Part shown: piece after piece, positions 1-5,965 of the stretch
How the letters are laid out: every line of letters starts with the position of its first letter
How positions within the stretch are numbered: the stretch's first letter is position 1
Assembly (NCBI GenBank): GCA_905215795.1
Contig: CAJMRV010000070.1
Span: 1-8,801 of the forward strand
Direction of reading: 5' to 3'
Length of the DNA: 8,801 nt
Source: an uncultured bacterium
GTDB lineage: Bacteria; Pseudomonadota; Gammaproteobacteria; Burkholderiales; Burkholderiaceae_F
Notes under the pieces: model-generated
What the model was told of the DNA's origin: nothing
Databases searched by the model: none
What the model saw: only the letters and a program-made list of their open reading frames with translations
Position numbers and translations under genes: made by a program

Positions 1-1
1 C

Positions 2-388
2 GGCCACGACGTCGATCCCCGTCGCCTCGGCGAGGTGCGCCGGGGCGTTGAGCTGCACGGAAAAGCCCAGTTCGGGGCGGTGGCGCACGGTCTGCCCGTG
101 AACGCCGATGGCCGCGAAGCGCTCCCTCTCAAGGCCGTGCTCGGAGAGCAGCTGTTCGACCGCGGCGGCGTAGATGCGGGCGAGCTCCACCGAGAGGACG
201 CCCGCGCGCTCGAGTTCGTTCTCGCCCGGGCTCGAGATCGCGAGGAGCTCGTTTCTCAGGCGTTCGGAATAGGGGACGGAGGAATGGCCGAGGACCGTCA
301 TGCGGTCCCCCTCGAAGCGCACGGCGACGGCGTCGACGCCGTCGAGGCTCGTGCCGCTCATCAGTCCGATCGTCTCGATGGGTTTCAT
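2..388 (-). CDS. anmK: anhydro-N-acetylmuramic acid kinase, N-terminal part (cut by window edge)
   Basis: AnmK is a cytoplasmic enzyme that opens and phosphorylates 1,6-anhydro-MurNAc from peptidoglycan turnover, giving MurNAc-6-phosphate for recycling. The visible 129 codons begin MKPIETIGLMSGTSLDGVDA, which contains the family's N-terminal nucleotide-binding signature (GLMSGTSxDGxD). Near residue 100 lies the second signature, IGVHGQTVRHRP, followed by a Q-L-N-A-P stretch. The ATG at 388 has a GAGGAG ribosome site (plus-strand CTCCTC at 398-403) nine bases upstream. The gene runs off the left edge, so about two thirds of a typical 360-380 residue protein is missing, including the later catalytic residues. 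It lies 59 nt downstream of the M23 peptidase on the same strand, a gap in which I see no terminator. Co-transcription is therefore likely, and it would link wall cleavage with wall recycling. The family call is secure; intactness cannot be judged. Confidence 0.93.
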   Translation of the reverse strand, partial: MKPIETIGLMSGTSLDGVDAVAVRFEGDRMTVLGHSSVPYSERLRNELLAISSPGENELERAGVLSVELARIYAAAVEQLLSEHGLERERFAAIGVHGQTVRHRPELGFSVQLNAPAHLAEATGIDVVA

Positions 389-447
389 GTGTTCGTGCTC
401 CTCGTGTCGTGGTGTGCCGCGGAATGGGTGCGGTCAGTGTTCAACGC

Positions 448-1965
448 TCAACGTTTGGCGGCGGTTTTGCCCGCGTCCTTCGTGTCCTTTGCGTCCTTGG
501 CGTCGGCCGCCTCTCCGGCTTCGGCGGCCTCGTCCTCGGCGCCGCCTTCATCCGCCTCGGGCTTCTCTTCGTCCGCCACGCGTCCGAAGACGGCGTCGAA
601 GTGCTCCCTCGCCTCCGAGGTGAGCTGTTTGAAGCGTGCGAGCTGGAAGGCCGAGAGGTTCTCGGTGTCGGGCAGGTCGGCGGTGCGCGGGTTGATCTGG
701 ATGCCGTCGATCTTGAGTTCGTAGTGCAGGTGCGGGCCCGTGGCCAGGCCCGTCATGCCCACGTAGCCGATGAGCTGTCCCTTCTTGACGCGCATGCCCG
801 CGCGCACGCCCTTGGCGAAGCGCGACATGTGCGCGTAGACGGTCTCGCGTCCGCGGCCGTGGTCGATCGTGATGTAGTTGCCGTAGCCGTTCTTGTTGTA
901 GGCCCTCGTCGTGATGCGCCCGTCGGCGGCCGCGAAGATGCGCGAGCCCGAGGGCGCGCGGAAGTCCGTGCCGTTGTGGGGGCGAAGCTCTCCCGTGATC
1001 GGGTGGCGGCGCAGCGCCGCGAACTCGCTGCTAACGTCCTTGACGTCGAGCGGGATGCGGATGAAGGTCTGCGAGGCGGACTCGCCCGTGGGCGTGTAGT
1101 AGCTCCCCTTGCCGGGCTTGGTTTCATACCAGAAGGCCTCGTGGAGGCGGCCGTCGCGTTCGATGGCGATCCCCAGCAGGCGCGAGTTCCGGATGAAGGT
1201 CTTGTCGGCGTAGCGCTTGGCCCAGACGATCGAGAAGCGGCTCCCCGTCTTCAGGCGCGTCGTGGGCGAGTCGGGGGTGTCCCAGACCTCGGGGATGTCC
1301 GCGAGGACCTCGTCGGGGATGTCGTAGCGGCGCGCGGTCTTCCACCACGTTCCCTGGAAGGCGCCCTCGACGTAGACGAGCTCGCGCTGGTACGCAAACG
1401 GCGTCTTCGAGCTCTTGAACGCGCCCTCGGGCGTGCGTGAGAGCTCCGTCACGGAGGAGTCGATGCGGTGGGGACCCTCCGAGTACAGGCGCAGGTTCTC
1501 GAGGCGGCCGTCCGGATAGACCTCGGCGTGGATGAACTGGCTGGGCTGCATGAAGAGCATCGGCCGGAGGACCGGGTCGGTCTTGATTGCCTTGAAGGCG
1601 GCCGGGTCGGTGATTCCGAGGTCGGAGGCGACGGCGAGCATCGTCTCGCCCGGGCGCACGAAGTGGGTGCGCGAGAGCGGCGTCTCGGCGAGGCGCGCCT
1701 CGTTGGCCGCCTTTCCGAGGTCTGGGGCGGGGAGCTCCTCGACGACGGTGCGGGATTCGACGTTGAAGTGATCGAGCGTGGGTGCGAAGCGCAGCGCGGC
1801 GAGGACGCCCCCGACGATCACGATGGCCGCTCCCCCCAGGACGATCAGTCGGTTGCGGGGGTTCTCAAGGGCCATGTTCCACGACTGGGCGCGCGTCCGC
1901 TGCCAGGCGATGAAATTCTTGCCGATCTGTCGAAGTTGTCGGGCGAGCAGTGTTGGTGCCGTCAT
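448..1965 (-). CDS. membrane-anchored M23 family peptidoglycan endopeptidase (MepM/YebA-like)
   Basis: A predicted inner-membrane, periplasm-facing zinc metallopeptidase that cuts peptide cross-links in peptidoglycan. From the ATG at 1965 it has 505 residues: a basic cytoplasmic segment, one transmembrane helix at about 40-60, and a LysM/OapA-like module starting near 100 (THFVRPGETM). A linking domain of the MepM/Csd3 kind follows, then an M23 domain at about 328-425. The expected zinc ligands are present: H330 and D334 in HNGTD, and H414 in GPHLHYEL. H379 in YAHMS and H412 complete the active site. The tail from about 463 is acidic and then Ala/Asp/Lys-repetitive. An in-frame ATG at 2013 would add 16 residues. 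I prefer 1965 because the extension is AT-rich, overlaps a palindrome and a TAGAAT -10-like hexamer, and has no well-spaced ribosome site; 1965 also lacks a clear one, so the start is open. The gene is divergent from tyrS and upstream of anmK. Confidence 0.9.
   Translation of the reverse strand: MTAPTLLARQLRQIGKNFIAWQRTRAQSWNMALENPRNRLIVLGGAAIVIVGGVLAALRFAPTLDHFNVESRTVVEELPAPDLGKAANEARLAETPLSRTHFVRPGETMLAVASDLGITDPAAFKAIKTDPVLRPMLFMQPSQFIHAEVYPDGRLENLRLYSEGPHRIDSSVTELSRTPEGAFKSSKTPFAYQRELVYVEGAFQGTWWKTARRYDIPDEVLADIPEVWDTPDSPTTRLKTGSRFSIVWAKRYADKTFIRNSRLLGIAIERDGRLHEAFWYETKPGKGSYYTPTGESASQTFIRIPLDVKDVSSEFAALRRHPITGELRPHNGTDFRAPSGSRIFAAADGRITTRAYNKNGYGNYITIDHGRGRETVYAHMSRFAKGVRAGMRVKKGQLIGYVGMTGLATGPHLHYELKIDGIQINPRTADLPDTENLSAFQLARFKQLTSEAREHFDAVFGRVADEEKPEADEGGAEDEAAEAGEAADAKDAKDTKDAGKTAAKR
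473..504. repeat. 9-bp tandem repeat (about 3.5 copies) in the peptidase C-terminal tail
   Basis: Consecutive 9-base units GCGTCCTTC, GTGTCCTTT and GCGTCCTTG are followed by a partial GCGTC. On the coding (minus) strand they encode the repeating D-A/T-K tripeptides at about residues 488-500 of the M23 peptidase. The unit is a multiple of three, so slippage would change tail length without shifting the frame. The repeat is directly visible; any length variation is inference. Confidence 0.7.
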
Positions 1966-2004
1966 GGAGTTGCGAAACTTGGGAAAAAAAGGAACAATAA
2001 ACTC

Positions 2005-2019
2005 TTTAGGCATTCTAAA
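2005..2019. promoter_or_regulatory. palindrome in the M23/tyrS divergent region, possible operator
   Basis: TTTAG-N5-CTAAA is a perfect inverted repeat in the AT-rich stretch between the divergent genes. It overlaps the alternative peptidase start at 2013. On the minus strand TAGAAT (plus 2012-2017) resembles a -10 box, but no good -35 lies 17 bases upstream. On the plus strand a weak TTGCGA (1970-1975)/AACAAT (1993-1998) pair with a 17-base spacer could serve tyrS. No regulator is implied by the sequence. Confidence 0.3.
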
Positions 2020-2027
2020 ACAGTTGG

Positions 2028-2071
2028 GCCCTCCGAGGGCGCCCGCTGCCTTCCTCCGCGCTGTGCGGAGG
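2028..2071 (+). promoter_or_regulatory. two hairpins in the tyrS leader
   Basis: The first is a 13-base palindrome, GCCCTC-C-GAGGGC (2028-2040). The second is a 7-bp stem, CCTCCGC/GCGGAGG, with a five-base loop (2053-2059 and 2065-2071). The second ends 26 bases before the tyrS ATG. Neither is followed by a T-run, so they do not look like intrinsic terminators, and no T-box features are present. They could be leader structure or operators, or simply GC-rich coincidence. Confidence 0.35.
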
Positions 2072-2086
2072 GTGAGTCAACACAAA

Positions 2087-2092
2087 AAAGGA
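2087..2092 (+). promoter_or_regulatory. tyrS ribosome binding site
   Basis: AAAGGA lies five bases before the ATG at 2098. It fixes that start against the open frame that continues several hundred bases further upstream across the oppositely oriented peptidase gene. Confidence 0.7.
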
Positions 2093-2097
2093 TAGCA

Positions 2098-3360
2098 ATG
2101 ACGACTAAGGAAGATTCGACCGGTAACGTTAAAACGCTCCCGATCACCGATGATATTCGTGAGGCCATGGAGATCATCCGCCGTGGCACGGATACCTTTT
2201 TAATTGAGGAAGAGTTTGAACAGAAGCTGGCTCGAGCGAAAGCGGAAGGCCGTCCATTGCGATGCAAGCTGGGTCTCGACCCCACGGCGCCGGACATCCA
2301 CATCGGCCACACCGTGGTGCTCAACAAGCTCCGCCAGCTCCAGGACCTCGGCCACCAGGTGATTTTCCTCGTGGGCGACTTCACGGCCGCCATTGGCGAC
2401 CCCTCCGGACGCAACGTGACGCGTCCGCCGCTCTCGCGCGAACAGATCATGGAGAACGCGCAGACCTACCTCAACCAGGCTGGCAAGGTGCTCGACCTCG
2501 ACCGCACCGAAGTGCGCTACAACTCCGAGTGGTGCAACGACCTCGGCTCCGTGGGCTTCATCCAGCTCGCCAGCCGCTACACGCTCGCCCGCCTGCTCGA
2601 ACGCGACGACTTCGCCAAGCGCTACGCCGAGAACGCCCCGATCGCCATGCACGAGCTCATCTATCCGCTCATGCAGGGCTACGACTCGGTTGAACTCAAG
2701 GCCGACCTCGAACTGGGCGGCGCCGACCAGCGCTTCAACCTGCTCGTGGGCCGTGAGCTCCAGCGCCAGTACGGTCAGGAACCCCAGTGCGTCCTGACGA
2801 TGCCGCTCCTGGTCGGTCTCGACGGCCAGATCAAGATGAGCAAGAGCAAGCACAACTACATCGGCATCACCGACAAGCCCGACGACATGTTCGGCAAGGT
2901 GATGAGCATCAGCGACTCGCTCATGTGGGACTGGTACGACCTGCTCTCGCTCAAGAGCAACGCCGAGATCGCCGCGCTCAAGAAGGCCTGCCTCGAAGAG
3001 GGCCGCAACCCGCGCGACGCCAAGGTGCTCCTCGCCAAGGAACTCGTCGAGCGCTTCCACTCCGCCGCCGACGCCGATGCCGCCGAAGCCGAGTTCAACA
3101 ACCGCTTCCGCGCCGGCGCCATGCCGAGCGAGATCCCCGAGGTGACCGTCGAGGCCCCCGAGGGCTCGATCATGATCGGCCAGCTCCTCAAGCAGGCCGG
3201 TCTCGTCCCCTCCACGGGCGAGGCCAACCGCAACATCGAACAGGGCGGCGTCAGGATCGACGGCGAGAAGATCGCCGACCGACGCCTCATGATCGAGAAG
3301 GGCGCCGAGATCGTCGTCCAGGTGGGCAAGCGCAAGTGGGCCCGCATCACGGTCGCCTGA
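2098..3360 (+). CDS. tyrS: tyrosine--tRNA ligase
   Basis: A cytoplasmic class I aminoacyl-tRNA synthetase that activates tyrosine with ATP and transfers it to tRNA-Tyr. The 420-residue protein has the normal length. The Rossmann catalytic domain carries the HIGH motif at 68-71 (LDPTAPDIHIGHT), then GDFTAAIGDPSGR at about 93-105, and the KMSKS loop intact at 246-250. The anticodon-side helical region follows, and a C-terminal S4 RNA-binding domain occupies about 357-418 (LLKQAGLV, then GGVRIDGEKI). The start at 2098 is set by AAAGGA five bases upstream; the first 40 or so codons are more AT-rich than the rest, as is common near starts. dtd follows 19 nt later, so the pair forms a unit for making and proofreading aminoacyl-tRNA. 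All signature residues are present and I see nothing broken. Confidence 0.97.
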   Translation: MTTKEDSTGNVKTLPITDDIREAMEIIRRGTDTFLIEEEFEQKLARAKAEGRPLRCKLGLDPTAPDIHIGHTVVLNKLRQLQDLGHQVIFLVGDFTAAIGDPSGRNVTRPPLSREQIMENAQTYLNQAGKVLDLDRTEVRYNSEWCNDLGSVGFIQLASRYTLARLLERDDFAKRYAENAPIAMHELIYPLMQGYDSVELKADLELGGADQRFNLLVGRELQRQYGQEPQCVLTMPLLVGLDGQIKMSKSKHNYIGITDKPDDMFGKVMSISDSLMWDWYDLLSLKSNAEIAALKKACLEEGRNPRDAKVLLAKELVERFHSAADADAAEAEFNNRFRAGAMPSEIPEVTVEAPEGSIMIGQLLKQAGLVPSTGEANRNIEQGGVRIDGEKIADRRLMIEKGAEIVVQVGKRKWARITVA

Positions 3361-3379
3361 GTCCGGAGGGGATGATTCC

Positions 3380-3817
3380 ATGATCGCCCTCGTGCAGCGC
3401 GTCACCCAGGCCTCCGTCTTCGTCGACGGGCGTGTGATCGGGTCGACCGGTCCGGGCATGCTCGTCCTCTGCTGCGTGCAGCCGGGGGACACGCCCGAAA
3501 CGATCGCCAAGGCGGCCGCCAAGACGGCCCGCCTGAGGATCTTCGCCGACGAAGCGGGACGCATGAACCGGAGCCTTCTCGACACGGGGGGCTCGGCGCT
3601 CGTCGTCTCGCAGTTCACGCTCTCGGCCGACACGCGCCACGGCAACCGCCCGAGCTTCTCGGGCGCCGCCTCGCCCGAGGCGGGCCTCAAGGGCTATCAG
3701 GACTACGTGGCCGAGCTGCGCGCCCTGGGCGTCCCGGTCGAGACCGGGGAGTTCGGGGCCGACATGCAGGTCGCCCTCGTCAACGACGGACCCGCCACCT
3801 TCTGGCTGGAGGTCTGA
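3380..3817 (+). CDS. dtd: D-aminoacyl-tRNA deacylase
   Basis: Dtd hydrolyses D-aminoacyl-tRNAs, classically D-Tyr-tRNA-Tyr, and also clears glycine mischarged on tRNA-Ala, so it acts directly on side products of the neighbouring TyrRS. It has 145 residues, the usual size for this homodimeric enzyme. It opens MIALVQRVTQASV and carries the catalytic motif SQFTLSAD at 77-84. The chirality-proofreading Gly-cisPro pair is at G137-P138 in NDGPATFWLEV. The common form of that motif is GPVT; here the third residue is Ala139, a mild change that should not abolish function. The GGAGGGG ribosome site (3365-3371) is eight bases before the ATG. The gene is 19 nt from tyrS and is followed by a strong terminator, so it is the last gene of the tyrS transcript. 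Confidence 0.96.
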   Translation: MIALVQRVTQASVFVDGRVIGSTGPGMLVLCCVQPGDTPETIAKAAAKTARLRIFADEAGRMNRSLLDTGGSALVVSQFTLSADTRHGNRPSFSGAASPEAGLKGYQDYVAELRALGVPVETGEFGADMQVALVNDGPATFWLEV

Positions 3818-3822
3818 CCAAC

Positions 3823-3876
3823 GGCTCCTCCTCCGGCGCCTCCGCAAAGCGGACGCCACCGGACGGGGAGCCTTTT
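3823..3876 (+). terminator. rho-independent terminator after dtd
   Basis: A long, slightly interrupted hairpin begins six bases after the dtd stop. The outer stem is GGCTCC (3823-3828) with GGAGCC (3867-3872). Inside it GGCG (3835-3838) pairs with CGCC (3854-3857), and TCCGC (3841-3845) pairs with GCGGA (3849-3853) across an AAA loop. TTTT (3873-3876) follows the stem immediately. This ends the tyrS-dtd unit and separates it from the next gene. Confidence 0.78.
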
Positions 3877-3917
3877 CACAACAACCAAACATCAATCGAC
3901 AAGGGGGTACGACAACC

Positions 3918-4514
3918 ATGAAATGCCGCAGTGAATCCTTCCCGTGCGGAGGACGCATTCCCGAGAAGTTCGGCTACGGCCGTCCGGGTCCGGACGGGCG
4001 CACCGTCCCTTCGGAGAACCTCAACCCGCATCTGGCGTGGTCGGACCTCCCGGAGGGGACCAAGAGCCTGTGCGTGCTCTGCCTGGACGATTCCGTGCCG
4101 ACCGACCTCGCCGGCCGCCTTCCCGACGGGACGCTTCCCGTCTGGCAGCCCCGGCGCCGCTTCGTGCACTGGCTCCAGGCCGACATCGACCCCTCCGTGA
4201 CGGAGATCCCCGAGGGGGCCCTCTCCAACGCGAGGAAGCTCGCGTCGGGCTACGGCGTGCCCGGCACGAACGACTATTCCAGGGGCAAGGCGGTCGAACC
4301 CGGCGCCACGGGCTCCGGTTACGACGGTCCGTGCCCGCCCGCCTTCGACGCGCGCTGGCACGAATACCGCTTCATGGTCGTCGCGCTCGACGCCGTGGCC
4401 GGCTTCAAGCCCGGCTTTGCTTATGAAGAACTCGAGGCTTTCCTCGCCGGACACGCCCTCGCTTCGTGCGAGTGGCCCGGCAGCTATAGCCTGAATGCGG
4501 GACTCCTCGCCTGA
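3918..4514 (+). CDS. YbhB/YbcL family (PEBP, Raf-kinase-inhibitor-like) protein
   Basis: A member of the phosphatidylethanolamine-binding protein superfamily. The bacterial branch (E. coli YbhB/YbcL type) has no settled biochemical role. The 198-residue protein shows the expected order: NPHLAWSDLPEGTKS at 36-50, the ligand-site strand CLDDSVP at 55-61, FVHWLQADI at 82-90 (family form is HW plus hydrophobics), and the G-Y-D-G-P-C-P-P loop at 134-141. HEYRFMVVALD follows at 148-158. I see no signal peptide, so it is probably cytoplasmic. AAGGGGG (3901-3907) lies ten bases before the ATG. The gene sits alone between the dtd terminator and the glyA leader. I see no convincing promoter in the short AT-rich stretch at 3877-3900. 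The family call is firm; function is unknown. Confidence 0.9.
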   Translation: MKCRSESFPCGGRIPEKFGYGRPGPDGRTVPSENLNPHLAWSDLPEGTKSLCVLCLDDSVPTDLAGRLPDGTLPVWQPRRRFVHWLQADIDPSVTEIPEGALSNARKLASGYGVPGTNDYSRGKAVEPGATGSGYDGPCPPAFDARWHEYRFMVVALDAVAGFKPGFAYEELEAFLAGHALASCEWPGSYSLNAGLLA

Positions 4515-4544
4515 CGAGTCCCCAACGGGGACGCGTTCCCCGTT
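4499..4544 (+). promoter_or_regulatory. overlapping, mutually exclusive hairpins at the ybhB end and glyA leader
   Basis: Four segments pair in a chain. GGGACTC (4499-4505) pairs with GAGTCCC (4516-4522). GTCCCC (4518-4523) pairs with GGGGAC (4527-4532). AACGGGGA (4524-4531) pairs with TCCCCGTT (4537-4544), an 8-bp stem with loop CGCGT. Neighbouring stems share bases, so they cannot all form together. The last stem is followed by AATG rather than a T-run, so it is a poor intrinsic terminator. It may serve as the ybhB 3' end, as an RNA switch, or neither. Confidence 0.45.
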
Positions 4545-4559
4545 AATGTGAAGGAATCC

Positions 4560-4611
4560 CCGCGTCCGCTTCCGAAGGCGGGACGCGGCCGGCCGCCTCG
4601 GAAACCGGAGG
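4560..4611 (+). promoter_or_regulatory. two bulged hairpins and a 12-bp palindrome in the glyA leader
   Basis: The first hairpin (4560-4588) can form 12 base pairs with two single bulged G residues and a CCG loop; its outer arms are CCGCGTCC and GGACGCGG. A perfect 12-bp palindrome, GCGGCCGGCCGC, spans 4585-4596. The second hairpin (4596-4611) pairs CCTCGG with CCGGAGG around AAA, again leaving one G bulged. This stretch separates the hairpin chain from the glyA ribosome site. It does not match a riboswitch class I recognise. Confidence 0.35.
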
Positions 4612-4647
4612 TCGGGGCCGGGTGTTCACGAAACACGAAACACCATC

Positions 4648-4654
4648 AAGGAGA
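4648..4654 (+). promoter_or_regulatory. strong glyA ribosome binding site
   Basis: AAGGAGA sits four bases before the ATG at 4659. It decides the start in favour of MYKLEQ over an in-frame 37-codon upstream extension. A 7-bp tandem repeat (ACGAAAC twice, 4628-4641) lies just upstream. Confidence 0.8.
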
Positions 4655-4658
4655 CAAC

Positions 4659-5930
4659 ATGTACAAACTCGAACAGAGCCTCAAGGAGGCCGATCCCCTC
4701 GTGGCCCGCGCCATCGAACAGGAAAACGCCCGTCAGGAGGACCACATCGAGCTCATCGCGAGTGAGAACTACGCGTCGACCGCGGTGATGAAGGCCCAGG
4801 GCTCGCAGCTCACCAACAAGTACGCCGAGGGCTATCCCGGCAAGCGCTACTACGGCGGCTGCGAATACGTCGACATGGTCGAGGAGATCGCCATCGAACG
4901 CGCCAAGATGCTCTTCTGCAAGCCCGTGGGCGTGGACATGGCCGTCAACGTGCAGCCCCATTCGGGCGCCCAGGCCAACACGGCCGTCTACTTCGGCCTG
5001 CTCAACCCGGGTGACACGATCATGGGCCTGAGCCTCGCCGAAGGCGGGCACCTCACCCACGGCATGCACCTCAACTACTCGGGCAAGTACTTCAACGTGG
5101 TGCCCTACGGCCTCGACGAACACGAAGCCATCGACTACGACGAGGTGGAACGCCTCGCCCGCGAACACAAGCCCAAGCTCATCATCACGGGCGCCTCGGC
5201 CTACTCGCTGAGGATCGACTTCGCTCGCTTCGCGAAGATCGCCCATGAAGTGGGCGCCTACCTCATGGTCGACATGGCCCACTACGCCGGCCTGATCGCC
5301 GCGGGCGTCTATCCGACCCCGTTCGGCCACGCCGACATCGTGACGACGACCACCCACAAGACGCTCCGTGGTCCGCGCGGCGGCATGATCTTCATGCGCC
5401 CCGACCTCGAGAAGAAGATCAACTCCGCGGTCTTCCCGGGCACCCAGGGCGGTCCGCTCATGCACGTGATCGCCGCCAAGGCCATCGCCCTCGGCGAAGC
5501 GCTCGACCCGAGCTTCAAGCGCTATCAGGAACAGGTCGTCAGGAACGCCGCCGTCATGGCCGACCGTCTCGTCGAACGCGGCCTGAGGATCGTCTCCGGA
5601 CGCACCGAGAGCCACGTCATGCTCGTCGACCTGCGCCCCCTGAAGATCACGGGCAAGGCCGCCGAGGCGCTCCTCGGCGAGGTCAACATCACCGTCAACA
5701 AGAACGCGATCCCCAACGACCCGGAACGCCCCTTCGTCACTTCGGGCATCCGCCTGGGCTCGGCCGCCATGACCACGCGCGGCTTCGGCGAGGAGGAGGC
5801 CCGCAAGGTGGCCGACCTGATCGTCGACCTCCTCAAGGCCCCCGAGGACGAAGCCGTCAAGGCGTACGTCCGCGAAGAGGTCGCCAAGCTCACGAAGGCC
5901 TTCCCGGTTTATTCGGGCCACGCCGAGTGA
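4659..5930 (+). CDS. glyA: serine hydroxymethyltransferase
   Basis: A cytoplasmic PLP enzyme that interconverts serine plus tetrahydrofolate with glycine plus 5,10-methylene-THF, the main source of one-carbon units for purines, dTMP and methionine. The protein has 423 residues, the normal bacterial length. It shows IELIASENYAS at about 30-40, NKYAEGYPGKRYYGG with E57 and Y65, QPHSGAQAN at about 99-107, and MVDMAHYAG at about 203-211. The PLP lysine is K234 in TTTTHKTLRGPRGG, and TSGIRLGSAAMTTRG near 361 contributes the carboxylate-binding arginine. The start at 4659 follows from AAGGAGA and from the conserved N-terminus. The 144-nt leader is full of possible hairpins. Downstream the order glyA-nrdR-ribD-ribE matches what I recall of Burkholderiales. 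No lesion is visible. Confidence 0.97.
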   Translation: MYKLEQSLKEADPLVARAIEQENARQEDHIELIASENYASTAVMKAQGSQLTNKYAEGYPGKRYYGGCEYVDMVEEIAIERAKMLFCKPVGVDMAVNVQPHSGAQANTAVYFGLLNPGDTIMGLSLAEGGHLTHGMHLNYSGKYFNVVPYGLDEHEAIDYDEVERLAREHKPKLIITGASAYSLRIDFARFAKIAHEVGAYLMVDMAHYAGLIAAGVYPTPFGHADIVTTTTHKTLRGPRGGMIFMRPDLEKKINSAVFPGTQGGPLMHVIAAKAIALGEALDPSFKRYQEQVVRNAAVMADRLVERGLRIVSGRTESHVMLVDLRPLKITGKAAEALLGEVNITVNKNAIPNDPERPFVTSGIRLGSAAMTTRGFGEEEARKVADLIVDLLKAPEDEAVKAYVREEVAKLTKAFPVYSGHAE

Positions 5931-5939
5931 GACCGTCCC

Positions 5940-5959
5940 GGCACCTCCCTGGAGGTGTC
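5940..5959 (+). terminator. hairpin directly after glyA, no T-run
   Basis: CACCTCC (5942-5948) pairs with GGAGGTG (5951-5957), extended outward by a G-T and a G-C pair. It starts nine bases after the glyA stop. GGATGA follows instead of a T-tract, so as an intrinsic terminator it would be weak. It may instead protect the mRNA 3' end. Confidence 0.4.
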
Positions 5960-5965
5960 CGGATG

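Noticed and set aside
409..1440. A plus-strand 343-codon open frame opposite the M23 peptidase.
   Set aside because: Its composition is that of a shadow frame, and the minus strand encodes a well-conserved zinc peptidase across the same bases.
1468..2097. An upstream extension of the tyrS frame.
   Set aside because: It runs through the antisense of the peptidase gene and the divergent promoter region. TyrRS length and AAAGGA support the start at 2098.
2200..3690. Long minus-strand open frames opposite tyrS and dtd (also 4626-5981 and 6543-7490).
   Set aside because: They are antisense shadows produced by GC-rich codon usage. Their translations are low-complexity Val/Asp/Glu/Gly/Arg-rich sequences with no recognisable family, while the plus-strand genes are certain.
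4560..4588. A CCGAAGG stretch suggestive of a glycine riboswitch aptamer before glyA.
   Set aside because: The other conserved core elements (GGAGA-type and GAGAGC-type segments) and a tandem aptamer are missing, and CCGAAGG is explained by the hairpin tip.
4548..4658. An in-frame 37-codon N-terminal extension of glyA, rich in Pro, Arg and Gly.
   Set aside because: SHMT proteins begin close to the MYKLEQ-like segment, and AAGGAGA sits four bases before the ATG at 4659. The extension lies over the hairpin-rich leader and has no ribosome site.
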